DNA of 64,000 bases, taken from Brevundimonas sp. Lineage in GTDB: Bacteria > Pseudomonadota > Alphaproteobacteria > Caulobacterales > Caulobacteraceae. This document shows, in pieces, positions 19,054-29,063 of the stretch. Below the pieces are notes generated by a model, which saw only the letters and a program-made list of their open reading frames with translations, made no database searches and had not been told where the DNA came from. The stretch is taken from the NCBI RefSeq assembly GCF_016742135.1, contig NZ_JACVCG010000001.1, positions 62,001 to 126,000 of the forward strand, written 5' to 3'. The position numbers were made by a program, and so were the translations under genes. The stretch's first letter is position 1; each line of letters opens with the position of its first letter.

Positions 19054-19782
19054 ATGCATGAAGACGAGACCGGGCGGTTTGTATCGAAGCTCCAGTCGAT
19101 CGTGATTATTTCGATCTTTGTGGTGGGCCTGGTAATTCTGGCATTCGGCTTCACGCTGGAAGACCGCTTTCTTGGAGGAACCCTTCAGGCCGTCGGCGGC
19201 GCACTGCTCGGCTCTGCAGCGAGCATTCTGCTGGCCGCAATTCTGGAACGACCGGCTGTGGTCCAGGTCAGAAATACACTGATCGCCACGCTGGGCGCGC
19301 GATTGCTGTCGGACAACGAAGAACTGGAGCGGATGCGCCGCAAATGGCATCAGTACCACCTGACCGTTTATGACGGAAAAAAGGTGTGGCGATACAAAAT
19401 CGTAGATCTCTCGGTCGATTCCAGCCTGAATAGCGTCGCTGCCAGATTCCAGGTTCTGGACCCCCGGACCGAAGGCAAGCGACACGTCTATAAGGTCGAG
19501 GCGGGTGTCCGGGGCCGTCGGGTCATCTTCTTGCAAAGCCGCACCGAAGGCGGCGAGGACGAAGTTGTGTACGTCTATCCGCGGATGGCGGCGGGCTTCA
19601 TGCGGGTTGCGTCGGGATTTGCCTTCATGGAGTCTTGGGACGGCCAAAGTCTGGTGACGCAGACCATTCTGTCGAGCGAGCCCCTCGCCGCGATCGCCGT
19701 TGGTACAGTGCCTGACGAACACTCCGAGACCATTACGAAGGCGTGGGAAGAAGGCATGTCGGGAGCTGTCCAGCTTGCCTGA
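19054..19782 (+). CDS. Two-TM membrane protein with beta-rich C-terminal domain, unknown function
   Basis: TM1 LQSIVIISIFVVGLVILAFGF, TM2 LQAVGGALLGSAASILLAAIL, then about 150 aa with alternating beta-like pattern; lower GC than surroundings. Confidence 0.75.
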   Translation: MHEDETGRFVSKLQSIVIISIFVVGLVILAFGFTLEDRFLGGTLQAVGGALLGSAASILLAAILERPAVVQVRNTLIATLGARLLSDNEELERMRRKWHQYHLTVYDGKKVWRYKIVDLSVDSSLNSVAARFQVLDPRTEGKRHVYKVEAGVRGRRVIFLQSRTEGGEDEVVYVYPRMAAGFMRVASGFAFMESWDGQSLVTQTILSSEPLAAIAVGTVPDEHSETITKAWEEGMSGAVQLA

Positions 19783-20533
19783 TACCAGCAAGACCTGGAT
19801 GGACATGATGTTTCGCGAGCACGCGGACCTGTTCCTCAAGGTGTCCGAGCGCAGGACTGACCTCGACGCGGCCGTAGCCTTCCTCAAGAGTATCACGCCC
19901 CGCCCGCCGGAGCGGATCGTGGACCTGGCTTGTGGCGGCGGTCGTCTGACGGTCGCGATGGCGGCCTGGGGCGGCCATGTTACCGGCGTCGACATGTCAG
20001 ATGAATTTCTGGCCTATGCGTGGGCCCGGGCGGCAGGGCTGGCCAATGTCGAGTTTCGCAAGGGCGATATGCTGACAGACCAGATCTACGAAGAACTGGG
20101 CGATGTCGATCTGATCACCAGACTGTATACGTCGCTGGGATACTTTAATGAGCGACAGGAAGAGCGTTTTATAAGAAACTGCCTTAAGCGCCTTAAAAAC
20201 AACGGCGTTCTTGTGCTGGACAGCATCAATCACGCGTCATTTTTATCGAACCCCTATCAAGAAACAAAATCCGATTACGGTGACCTCAAGCTTCACGAGT
20301 ATTATTCCAGGAACGAGTCCCATGACTCTATAGATTGTGCGTGGGTTTACAAAAGGCCGGAAGCCGAAGTGGTAATCCCGTTCTCTCTTGGGAAGATGGA
20401 TATCAACAGGATCAGGGGCATATTTAACGAAGAACGCACTGATCTTAGAATATTCTCCGGATTTGATGGAGCCGAGCACGCATCCCCGCCCGGGGATTCC
20501 ACGCGCGTGACGCTGGTGGGTATCAAGACCTGA
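19775..20533 (+). CDS. Class I SAM-dependent methyltransferase (TTG start overlapping upstream stop, or ATG at 19799)
   Basis: Motif I IVDLACGGGRLTVAMAAWGGHVTGVDMS, motif region FRKGDML, DVDLITRLYTSLGYF; lower GC toward 3' end. Confidence 0.88.
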   Translation: MPDTSKTWMDMMFREHADLFLKVSERRTDLDAAVAFLKSITPRPPERIVDLACGGGRLTVAMAAWGGHVTGVDMSDEFLAYAWARAAGLANVEFRKGDMLTDQIYEELGDVDLITRLYTSLGYFNERQEERFIRNCLKRLKNNGVLVLDSINHASFLSNPYQETKSDYGDLKLHEYYSRNESHDSIDCAWVYKRPEAEVVIPFSLGKMDINRIRGIFNEERTDLRIFSGFDGAEHASPPGDSTRVTLVGIKT

Positions 20534-20581
20534 TAAGGGGCACTGTGAATTTCTCCACCAGCCTGCCGCTGGCCCAAGGCG

Positions 20582-21235
20582 TCAGGTTCGACGTCTAGCC
20601 GACAGGGCGGGTGCGGTCGTCGGAGTGCGGTGATCCTTGCGCCAATGGTTGTAGACCGCCCGCAGCACCAGAAAGCCGATCAGGATCACAACCGGGATCA
20701 GCAGCGGCATCAGGAAGGCGATCAGCACGGTGCCGACACTCACCACATCGTCGACGACGCTGAGCAAGGGATTGGCCATGCCGGCGGTGGACAGGGTCGA
20801 GGCCGCCCGCGTGCCGCCCTGGGCTGCGCCAAAGGCCAGCGCCGTCGGGGCGCCCACGATGATGCCGGCAATGGCGGCTGCGGTCGGGTCGAGGCCCACG
20901 AACATCGACCCGGCCACCATCGCGCCCGCGACCGGTCGCGCGATCAGCCCGACCGCATGCAGGGCATTGTCGAGCACCGGCACCTTGTCAGAAACAATCT
21001 CGATGAGGGTCGCAAGACCCAGGGCGGCGATGGCCGTGTTGGACGTCATCCACAGCATGCCGTCGTTCAGCTCGATGCCGAACAGCTGAAACCTTGCCGC
21101 CAGCGCTGCCATGAAGAGCGGCACGAAAATGCGAAGGCCGGACGCTGCTGCGAGCCCGAGCGCCAGCAGCACCGGCAGGACCCAGGTTGCCAGGATGCCG
21201 GAGACGGGCAGGCCCTGTAGAATATCACCCGTCAT
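20582..21235 (-). CDS. DUF4126-family membrane protein
   Basis: LGLAAASGLRIFVPLFMAALAARF...LTAMA-like multi-TM pattern, DKVPVLDNALHAVGLIARPVAGAMV, GAPTALAFGAAQGGTRAASTLSTAGMANPLLSVVDD. Confidence 0.85.
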   Translation of the reverse strand: MTGDILQGLPVSGILATWVLPVLLALGLAAASGLRIFVPLFMAALAARFQLFGIELNDGMLWMTSNTAIAALGLATLIEIVSDKVPVLDNALHAVGLIARPVAGAMVAGSMFVGLDPTAAAIAGIIVGAPTALAFGAAQGGTRAASTLSTAGMANPLLSVVDDVVSVGTVLIAFLMPLLIPVVILIGFLVLRAVYNHWRKDHRTPTTAPALSARRRT

Positions 21236-21429
21236 CACACGCGCTCCATTCGTTCGCCACGGCCCCTTCGAACAACGTCCGGCGAGGCGTTCCGGCTCCC
21301 GCGCCTCACCTTCCTGCAGCGGGACCCTCGATCCACCGCAGGGTGCCGGCACGCCCTACGATATACCCAGTACGGTCGGCGCGTCTCTTCTGCTATTCAA
21401 CGGGCTCACGGGGCTGGAGGGAGACGGGC

Positions 21430-23277
21430 ATGGCCGATGCAGCGGGCGGACTGGGGCTGGGGCATGCGGCGGCGCTGCTGGCGGCGGGAGTGGTCGCCGT
21501 GCCGGTGTTCCGGAAGCTCGGGCTGGGCTCGGTGCTGGGCTATCTGGCCGCTGGTCTGGCCATAGGGCCCTTTGGCCTCGGCTTGTTTTCAGAGCCGGAG
21601 ACCATTCTTCACGTCGCCGAGTTCGGCGTGGTCATCTTCCTGTTCATCATCGGGCTGGAGATGCGACCGACGCGATTGTGGTCGCTGCGAAAGGAGATCT
21701 TCGGCCTCGGTGCGGCGCAGGTGGCGGCCTGTGGATTTCTGCTGACCCTGACCGGCATGGCGCTGGGCCTGTCGCCGGCCGTCGCCTTTGTCGGGGCCAT
21801 GGGCTTCGTCCTCAGTTCCACGGCCGTGATCATGCAGATGCTGGAGGAGCGCGGCGAGATGGGTGCGCCGTCCGGCCAGCGGGCGGTGTCGATCCTGCTG
21901 CTCGAGGATCTGGCGATCGTGCCGCTGCTGGCGGTCGTGGCCGTGCTGGCCACGGTCACCGGCGTCAATACGGTCGAGGGCCCGCCCCTGTGGCAGACGG
22001 TCGGTCTGGCGCTGGCGGCAATCACCGCCGTGCTGGTGGCCGGGCGGTTCGTCATGAATCCGGTGTTCCGGATTCTGGCGCGGTGGGGCGGGCGCGAGGT
22101 GATGACCGCCGCCGCCCTGCTGGTCGTGGTGGGTGCGGCCTGGGTGATGAATCTGGGCGGACTGTCGATGGCCATGGGTGCGTTCCTGGCCGGAGTGCTG
22201 TTGTCAGAATCGACCTTCCGCCACCAGTTGGAGGCCGACGTCGAGCCGTTTCGCGCCATCCTGCTGGGCCTGTTCTTCCTGAGCGTCGGCATGGCGCTGG
22301 ACATCGCCGTGGTGGTCGCCGACTGGCAGCTGGTGATCGGCGGTGCGATCGCCTTCATGGCGGTCAAGGCCGTGGCCATCTATGGCGTGGCGCGGCTGTT
22401 CAAGGCGCGTGAGCGCGAGGCGGTCGAGCGGGCGGTGCTGTTCGCCCAGGGCGGCGAGTTCGCCTTTGTCCTCTATGTGGCGGCGGGCACGGTCGGCCTG
22501 TTCGACGCGCGGATCAGCGCGGCACTGACGGCCATCGTCATTCTGTCGATGGTGCTGACGCCCGTCACGACGATACTGCTGGGGCGGCTGATGCCCCGGG
22601 AGACGCAGGACCCCGGCGCGATGGATGGCATCGAGGTGGCCGAAAACCTGCGCGAGCGGGTGCTGATCATCGGCTTTGGCCGCTTTGCCCAGGTGGTGTC
22701 CCAGCCGCTGCTGGCGCGCGACGTCGATGTGTCGATCATCGAGAACGATGTCGAGATGATCCAGGCGGCGGGCCAGTTCGGCTTCAAGGTCTATTACGGC
22801 GACGGGACGCGGCTGGACGTCCTGCGCGCTTCGGGCGTCGACAAGGCCGAGGCGGTGCTGGTCTGTATCGACAAGCCGCAGCAGGCGGACCGCATCGTCG
22901 AGCTGATCCGGGCAGAGTTCCCGCTGACCAAGCTGTTCGTGCGCGCCTTTGACCGGGGCCATTCGCTGCGGCTGATCGAGGCGGGGGTCGATTATCAGAT
23001 CCGCGAGACCTTTGAGTCGGCGCTGGCGTTCGGCGAGCAGGTGCTGAAAGAATTGGGCGTCTCGGACATCGAGGCGCGCCAGACTATTGACGATGTACGC
23101 AGGCGCGACGACGAGCGGCTGACGCTGCAGCTGTCGGGCGGTCTGCAGGCCGGTCGGTCGCTGATGCGGGGCAATATGCCGACACCGCAACCGGCGCCCT
23201 ATATCAAGCCGCACCGTCAGGGCCGTCTTCTGAACGAGGAGGCCGTCGAGGCCGAAGAAAAAGCGGCGACCCCGTAA
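21430..23277 (+). CDS. CPA2 monovalent cation:proton antiporter (KefB/KefC-like) with TrkA-N domain
   Basis: Multi-TM antiporter domain (GLGSVLGYLAAGLAIGPFGLGLF, EFGVVIFLFIIGLEMRP) and RCK region VLIIGFGRFAQVVSQPLLARDVDVSIIEND. Confidence 0.94.
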   Translation: MADAAGGLGLGHAAALLAAGVVAVPVFRKLGLGSVLGYLAAGLAIGPFGLGLFSEPETILHVAEFGVVIFLFIIGLEMRPTRLWSLRKEIFGLGAAQVAACGFLLTLTGMALGLSPAVAFVGAMGFVLSSTAVIMQMLEERGEMGAPSGQRAVSILLLEDLAIVPLLAVVAVLATVTGVNTVEGPPLWQTVGLALAAITAVLVAGRFVMNPVFRILARWGGREVMTAAALLVVVGAAWVMNLGGLSMAMGAFLAGVLLSESTFRHQLEADVEPFRAILLGLFFLSVGMALDIAVVVADWQLVIGGAIAFMAVKAVAIYGVARLFKAREREAVERAVLFAQGGEFAFVLYVAAGTVGLFDARISAALTAIVILSMVLTPVTTILLGRLMPRETQDPGAMDGIEVAENLRERVLIIGFGRFAQVVSQPLLARDVDVSIIENDVEMIQAAGQFGFKVYYGDGTRLDVLRASGVDKAEAVLVCIDKPQQADRIVELIRAEFPLTKLFVRAFDRGHSLRLIEAGVDYQIRETFESALAFGEQVLKELGVSDIEARQTIDDVRRRDDERLTLQLSGGLQAGRSLMRGNMPTPQPAPYIKPHRQGRLLNEEAVEAEEKAATP

Positions 23278-23313
23278 GGAGCCGCCGCTTCATCAGATCA
23301 GGTTTCCCCGGGT

Positions 23314-23904
23314 TTATTGGCCGCGCTGCGCGTCGGCCAGCAGCATGCGGGCCTGTAGCGCCGGGTCGCTGCTGACGGCATTCGAGATGGCGTTGAAGCG
23401 GTCGATCGTCAGGCCCGAGCTTTCGACCACGGCCGCCATTTCAGCCTGCTGCTCGGCGGTCGGGGTTCCGCCCTGGATGCCCGCGGCGATCTGCTGGATA
23501 CGCCCCATGGCCGAGGAGAACTGTTCGACCTCCTGATCGGTGACCGACGCGGCGACCGAGCCATCCGGCGACGGCGGCGTCATGACCACCGCCATGCGGG
23601 CCTGCAGCACCGGATCGCTGCTGACCGCCTGGGAAATGGCGTTGAAGCGGTCGATGGTCAGACCGGAGTTCTCGACGATGCCGGCCATTTCGGCCTGCTG
23701 TTCGGCGGTCGGGGTGCCGCCCTGGATCTGGGCGGAAATGCCGGACAGCTGCTCCATGGCCGCGCCGAACTTCTTCAGTTCGTCATCGGTATAGCCGGGG
23801 TCCTGGGCAGCGGCGACCGCTGGCGAAACGGGGGTCGGGGCGGCCTGGACGGCACCCGCCATCAGGGCCACGGCAGAGACGGCAGCAAGAAGAGGAATAC
23901 GCAT
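23314..23904 (-). CDS. Secreted protein with two tandem DUF4168-like units
   Basis: Signal peptide; duplicated GTPTAEQQAEMAxxVExSGLTIDRFNAISxAVSSDPxLQARM. Confidence 0.82.
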   Translation of the reverse strand: MRIPLLAAVSAVALMAGAVQAAPTPVSPAVAAAQDPGYTDDELKKFGAAMEQLSGISAQIQGGTPTAEQQAEMAGIVENSGLTIDRFNAISQAVSSDPVLQARMAVVMTPPSPDGSVAASVTDQEVEQFSSAMGRIQQIAAGIQGGTPTAEQQAEMAAVVESSGLTIDRFNAISNAVSSDPALQARMLLADAQRGQ

Positions 23905-24238
23905 GGAATAGTTCCTTCCGGGGAGGTTGGAGGTACAGGATGAAACGGGCAAAGCCCGGATCCGGTTCCATAACCGGATGCCGAAGTTATTGAAAAACAA
24001 CAACTAGCGGTCTTGGAGGGAAGGCTACAGTCTCCCGTCCCGCGATGCAACTAAGGCCGGGGTGGGACCAAAATTCGTACAACCCTGCCGCTGCATGGGC
24101 CCGAGGCGGTTTAAGCCTTGCCGGACATGCGACCCCGGGGCGGCGCGTGCGGGGCGACAATGAGGCGGGCCTTGGCTGGCGTGCGGAAAGTGCACGGCGA
24201 ATTCCGGTTCCCCCTGTTTTGGTGTATCGCCCCCCGCC

Positions 24239-25261
24239 ATGACCCATGCCGCCCACAGGCTGAGCGTCGCCCCCATGATGGACTGGACCGACCGGCATTG
24301 CCGGGCCTTCCACCGGTCCCTGACCCGCCGGGCCATGCTCTATACGGAAATGGTGACCGCCGATGCGGTGATCCATGGCGACCAGACGCGCCTGCTGCGC
24401 CACGACCCGGAGGTCGGGCCGGTGGCCCTTCAACTCGGAGGGTCGGATCCGAGGGCCCTCGCTGAGGCCGCGCGGGCCGCGATGCCGTTCGGCTATGACG
24501 AGATCAATCTCAATGTCGGCTGCCCCTCGGACCGGGTTCAGTCGGGGCGGTTCGGTGCCTGCCTGATGCGCGAGCCGGCGCTGGTCGCCGACTGCATGCG
24601 GGCCATGGCCGAGGCCGTGCCGGTGCCGGTGACGGTCAAGTGCCGGATCGGGGTCGACGACCAGATCCCGGAACAGGCCCTGTTCACCCTGGTCGAAGCC
24701 TGCGCCCACGCCGGAGTCGATCACTTCATCGTCCACGCCCGCATGGCCTGGCTGAAGGGTCTGTCGCCAAAAGAGAACCGGGACATCCCGCCACTGGACT
24801 ATGATCTGGTGCGGCGGCTGAAGCGCGAGCGGCCGGACCTGACGGTGGTGCTGAACGGCGGGGTTCCCTCGGTCGAGGCGGCGCAGGATCTGCTGCAGCC
24901 GCAGGACGGGGTGGCACTGGACGGGGTCATGCTGGGGCGCACCGCCTATCATGAGCCGGCGGGGCTCGGCCGGGTCGATCCGCTGATCTTCGGCGAGGGT
25001 GAGGCGCGTTCGGTCGAGCAGACGCTTGCCGCCTACCGCCCCTATATGGCCGCGCGGCTGGAGGAGGGCGTGCATCTGCCTGCCATGGCGCGTCACATGC
25101 TGGGCCTGATGCACGGGCGGCCCGGCGCGCGCAGCTGGCGGCGCATCCTGACGGTCGACAGTATCCAGCCCGGCGCCGGTCTTGAGGTGCTGGATCGGGC
25201 GCTGGAGGCCGTCCATGAGGCCGAGGCCCGGGCCGCCGCGCGGCTTGAGTCCGCCGCCTAG
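24239..25261 (+). CDS. dusA: tRNA-dihydrouridine(20/20a) synthase DusA
   Basis: LSVAPMMDWTDRHCRAF, INLNVGCPSDRVQSGRFGACLM, VKCRIGVDD, DHFIVHARMAWLKGLSPKENRDIPPLDYD. Confidence 0.97.
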   Translation: MTHAAHRLSVAPMMDWTDRHCRAFHRSLTRRAMLYTEMVTADAVIHGDQTRLLRHDPEVGPVALQLGGSDPRALAEAARAAMPFGYDEINLNVGCPSDRVQSGRFGACLMREPALVADCMRAMAEAVPVPVTVKCRIGVDDQIPEQALFTLVEACAHAGVDHFIVHARMAWLKGLSPKENRDIPPLDYDLVRRLKRERPDLTVVLNGGVPSVEAAQDLLQPQDGVALDGVMLGRTAYHEPAGLGRVDPLIFGEGEARSVEQTLAAYRPYMAARLEEGVHLPAMARHMLGLMHGRPGARSWRRILTVDSIQPGAGLEVLDRALEAVHEAEARAAARLESAA

Positions 25262-26082
25262 TGGCGCTGAGCCTCCCCGACATTCTCAGCCTGATCGCCG
25301 GTCTGGCCGCTGCCGGGGTGTTCGCGGGGCTGATCGCCGGCCTGTTCGGGGTGGGCGGCGGCACGGTCATCGTGCCGGTGCTGTTCTGGGCCTTTGCCCT
25401 GCTGGGGCTGGGCGGCGAGGCCAATCTGCATGTGGCCATCGGCAGCTCCCTGCTCAGCATTGTGCTGACCTCCTGGCGGTCACTGGCCGCGCACCGCGCG
25501 CACGGGGCCGTCGATGAAGTCGTGCTGAAGACCTGGACCCCCTGGGTCGGCGGCGGGGCGCTGGCCGGGGCCTTCATCGCCGGTCTGGTGTCGATGCAGG
25601 GGCTGGCTTGGATCTATGCGATCTTTCTTGGCCTGATCGCGGCCCAGCTGGGCCTGATGCCCGAGCGCTTCACCCTGGCCCGGGATGTGCCGACGGGCTG
25701 GGGCAGGCGCGGCTGGGGCACGGCCATCGGCGGTCTGTCGGCCATGATGGGGATCGGCGGCGGCAGTTTCGGCGGGCTGATGCTGACCCTGTGTGGCCGG
25801 CCGATCCATCAGGCGGTGGCGACGGCCTCGGGCTTTGGCATGGCGATCGGGGCGGCGGCGACCGTGGGCTTTGTCGTGTTCGGCTGGTCGGCCGAGGGAC
25901 GGCCGCCGCTGTCGCTGGGCTATGTCAATGTACCCGCCGCCCTGGTGATCGGGGGGCTGACGGCTTTCGTCGCGCCGTGGGGGGCGAAGCTGGCGCACCG
26001 GCTGGACCGGCGGCTTCTGCGCCGGTTGTTCGGCCTTTATCTGATGGCGACGGCGGCCTCGGTGCTGTTCAAGGCGCTCTAG
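25261..26082 (+). CDS. TauE/SafE-family sulfite exporter (GTG start overlapping dusA stop)
   Basis: AGLIAGLFGVGGGTVIVPVL and second-half GGLSAMMGIGGGSFGGLMLTL signatures. Confidence 0.93.
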   Translation: MALSLPDILSLIAGLAAAGVFAGLIAGLFGVGGGTVIVPVLFWAFALLGLGGEANLHVAIGSSLLSIVLTSWRSLAAHRAHGAVDEVVLKTWTPWVGGGALAGAFIAGLVSMQGLAWIYAIFLGLIAAQLGLMPERFTLARDVPTGWGRRGWGTAIGGLSAMMGIGGGSFGGLMLTLCGRPIHQAVATASGFGMAIGAAATVGFVVFGWSAEGRPPLSLGYVNVPAALVIGGLTAFVAPWGAKLAHRLDRRLLRRLFGLYLMATAASVLFKAL

Positions 26083-26107
26083 CCCGCCTCGCCATGCCTG
26101 TTGCACC

Positions 26108-27721
26108 CTATACCTTGGTCAGCCTCAGGTCCTGATAGTCGTAGCTGAAGTCGATGTCCGGGCTGACGCCTTTGACCGTGGCCCGCACCGGCTGACCGGT
26201 CTCGATCTCGAAGGTCACGAACGCGTCCTCCTCCCGCTTGTCCGGGAACCGGGTACGGAAGGTCTCGCCGTCATAGGGCTCCAGCGGTCCCTGCAGTGCC
26301 GGATTGTGGGTGAAGCTCAGCCACAGACCCCCGTCGCGCGGCGCGATCACGAGGTCGCCGTACCAGGGATCGCGCCAGGTCCCGGCATAAGCCGACAGCG
26401 GCAGGGACGGCGCCGCACCCGCCGCCTGTTTCGCATCGATCTCGACGGCGGCGGCCAGCGACCGCTCGGTCGCCTGGGCCAGATAGGTCTGGCTGTCGGC
26501 GATCCAGTCAAAGCCGGTCTTGTCCATGACGATGTCGGCAATGCCGCTGCGCAGGGCCCTGAGCAGATAGCTCTCCTCCGCATTCGAGAAGATGGCAAAG
26601 CCCGCATTCCGGCCCGGCAGCAGCACGGTTGCCGAAATCCCGCCCGGAGAGCCGCCCCCGTGACTGATCAGCCGCTCGCCGCGATAGTCCTGAACCGACA
26701 GCCCCAGGGCATAGGTCGAGACGATCGACCGGCCCGGCAGCTCGGCCGTCGGCCCCGGCGAGGAGGAGCTGATGATGTTCGGACGGACCATCTCGCGCGA
26801 CGACGCTTCCGAGAACAGCTGAGACCCATCCGCCAGCTTGCCGTCGGCCAGTCGCACCGCGATCCATTTGGCCCAGTCGTGTGGCGTGGAGCAGATGCCG
26901 CCCGCGGCCGCCGCCGAATCCCAGTTCCAGACCTCGGCGATACTGTCGGCAATCCGCTGCATCTCGCCCTGATAGCGCAGCGGCGGTCCAAGCCGCCCGT
27001 GCGGCAGGGCCGACTTTGCCGGATCGGCCAGGGTCGCCATCGGCACGGTGTCAGCCATGCCCACCCGGTCCAGAATGCGCGTCTGGACAAAGTCCTCCCA
27101 CGCCATGCCCGAGACGGCGGCCAGCACCTCGCCCGCCACCACGAACATCAGGTTGCAGTAATGATATCGCGCCCGGAACTGGTCCTCGATCGGCACATGG
27201 GGGATGGCCGCCATCACCTCGGCGCGGGTCCGGTCGCTGTTCGGCCAGAACAGCAGGTCCCCGGCCCCCAGACCGAACCCGGCCCGGTGGCTCAGCGTAT
27301 CGCGCACCGTGATCCGCTCGCCGATGAACGGGTCCGACAGGGTAAAGCCGGGCAGATAGGTCCGCACCGGCTCGTCCCATTTCACCTTGCCCTCATCGAC
27401 CATGATGGCCAGGGCGGCGGCGGTGACATTCTTGGTGTTCGACGCGATGGCGAACAGGGTGTGTTCGTCCGCCCGCTCCGGCCGGTCCATGGCCTTGACG
27501 CCATAGCCGCGCGCAAGGATCGTCTCGCCGTCCTTGACCAGCGCAATCCCCAGCGCCGGCTGATCCGGAAAGGCCGCCATACAGCGGATCACATAGGCAT
27601 CGACCGCCGCCGCCAGCTCCGAATGGTCCCGGGCCGCCTCCTGCGCCCAGGCCTTCAACGGCAGGGCCGCTGCCCCCGCACCGGCAAACAGCGCCGACCG
27701 GCGCGACAGGGACAGGCTCAT
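26108..27721 (-). CDS. Serine hydrolase, class C beta-lactamase/esterase family
   Basis: Tat-like N-term, SNTKNVTA (SxxK), YHYCNLMF (YxN), ISHGGGSPGG (HGG). Confidence 0.93.
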   Translation of the reverse strand: MSLSLSRRSALFAGAGAAALPLKAWAQEAARDHSELAAAVDAYVIRCMAAFPDQPALGIALVKDGETILARGYGVKAMDRPERADEHTLFAIASNTKNVTAAALAIMVDEGKVKWDEPVRTYLPGFTLSDPFIGERITVRDTLSHRAGFGLGAGDLLFWPNSDRTRAEVMAAIPHVPIEDQFRARYHYCNLMFVVAGEVLAAVSGMAWEDFVQTRILDRVGMADTVPMATLADPAKSALPHGRLGPPLRYQGEMQRIADSIAEVWNWDSAAAAGGICSTPHDWAKWIAVRLADGKLADGSQLFSEASSREMVRPNIISSSSPGPTAELPGRSIVSTYALGLSVQDYRGERLISHGGGSPGGISATVLLPGRNAGFAIFSNAEESYLLRALRSGIADIVMDKTGFDWIADSQTYLAQATERSLAAAVEIDAKQAAGAAPSLPLSAYAGTWRDPWYGDLVIAPRDGGLWLSFTHNPALQGPLEPYDGETFRTRFPDKREEDAFVTFEIETGQPVRATVKGVSPDIDFSYDYQDLRLTKV

Positions 27722-27830
27722 GGGGCACTCCTTGGCAAGGCGCGAACGCTAGCCCTGCCCCCGCATCTGTGTCCATCCGTCCCGCTTGTTCGGGCGCGCG
27801 TCAGGCGGCACAACCGGGCCCGGGGGATCC

Positions 27831-29039
27831 ATGATGCGGACACGCGACATCGCCGTGGTGGGGGCCGGGCCGGCAGGGCTGGCGGTGGCGGCCCTTATGG
27901 CGCGCGCGGGGCACCGCGTCGTCATCCATGAGCGCTTTGATCAGGCGGCCCCGGTAGGCGCGGGCTTCATGCTGCAGCCGACCGGTCTGGCGGTGCTGGA
28001 CGCCATGGGGCTGACGGCCGAGGTCGAGGCCCTGGCCCAGCCCATCGACCGGCTGTTCGGGCGCGAGGCGCGGCGCGGACGGATTGTTCTGGATGTCGGC
28101 TATGCGGCCCTGTCGCGCCCCCGCCGCGCGCTGGGCGTCCACCGCGCGACCCTGTTCCACGTCCTCCATCGCGCGGCGCTGGACGCCGGAGTGATCGTCG
28201 AGACGGGGCGCGAGATCGTGGGCGCGAGCGGAGGCCGTCTGACTGATGCGGCCGGTCGCACCGGCCCGGCCTTCGACCTCGTGATCGACGCTTCCGGCGC
28301 GCGCTCCGCCATCGCCGCATCGCTCGGCGCCCGGCGGCATGAGCTGGCCTATGGGGCGCTGTGGGCCACCGTCCCCTGGCCCGGGGCCCCCTTCGATCCC
28401 CATGCGCTGGAGCAGGTCTATCGCGGGGCCGAAAAGATGATCGGCGTCCTGCCCGTCGGTCGCCGGCCCGGCGAGGACCAGCCGCTGGCCACCTTCTTCT
28501 GGAGTCTGAAGACCGCCGACCACCCGGCCTGGCGCGCCGCCGGACTCGACCCCTGGAAGGCCGAGGTCCTGACCCTCTGGCCCGAGGTCGCGCCGGTGCT
28601 GGACAGCCTGACCGACCCCGACCAGCTGACCCTCGCCCGCTATGGCCACCATACGCTGGGCCGCCCCGTCGCCGACCGGCTGGCGGTGATCGGCGATGCC
28701 GCCCATTCGACCAGTCCGCAACTGGGGCAGGGGGTCAATATGGGCCTGCTGGATGCCTTCGCCCTGTCGCAGGCGCTGACCGACCATGCCGATCTGGATG
28801 CGGCGCTCGCGGTCTATGCCGCCGCCCGCCGCTGGCACATCCGCCTCTATCAGGCGCTCAGCCTCGGCTTTACGCCCTTCTATCAGGCCGACGGGCGGCT
28901 GCTGCCCTGGGTGCGCGACCATGTGCTGGGCAAGCTGGCGCGCCTGCCTCTGGCCGACCGCCTGCTGGCCGCCACCGTCTCGGGCCTGCTGCTGGATCCG
29001 CGGCCCCGGGCGCTGGCTCGCCCTGGGGACCTGCGCTAA
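27831..29039 (+). CDS. FAD-dependent monooxygenase (PHBH/UbiH-type)
   Basis: IAVVGAGPAGLAVAALMARAGHRVVIHE, LGVHRATLFHVLH, RLAVIGDAAHSTSPQLGQGVNMGLLDA. Confidence 0.94.
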   Translation: MMRTRDIAVVGAGPAGLAVAALMARAGHRVVIHERFDQAAPVGAGFMLQPTGLAVLDAMGLTAEVEALAQPIDRLFGREARRGRIVLDVGYAALSRPRRALGVHRATLFHVLHRAALDAGVIVETGREIVGASGGRLTDAAGRTGPAFDLVIDASGARSAIAASLGARRHELAYGALWATVPWPGAPFDPHALEQVYRGAEKMIGVLPVGRRPGEDQPLATFFWSLKTADHPAWRAAGLDPWKAEVLTLWPEVAPVLDSLTDPDQLTLARYGHHTLGRPVADRLAVIGDAAHSTSPQLGQGVNMGLLDAFALSQALTDHADLDAALAVYAAARRWHIRLYQALSLGFTPFYQADGRLLPWVRDHVLGKLARLPLADRLLAATVSGLLLDPRPRALARPGDLR

Positions 29040-29063
29040 TCATCGTCGATCGCAGGAGGGATC

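Noticed and set aside
26306-27931. 541-aa plus-strand ORF
   Set aside because: Antisense to the beta-lactamase-family gene, whose catalytic motifs are intact.
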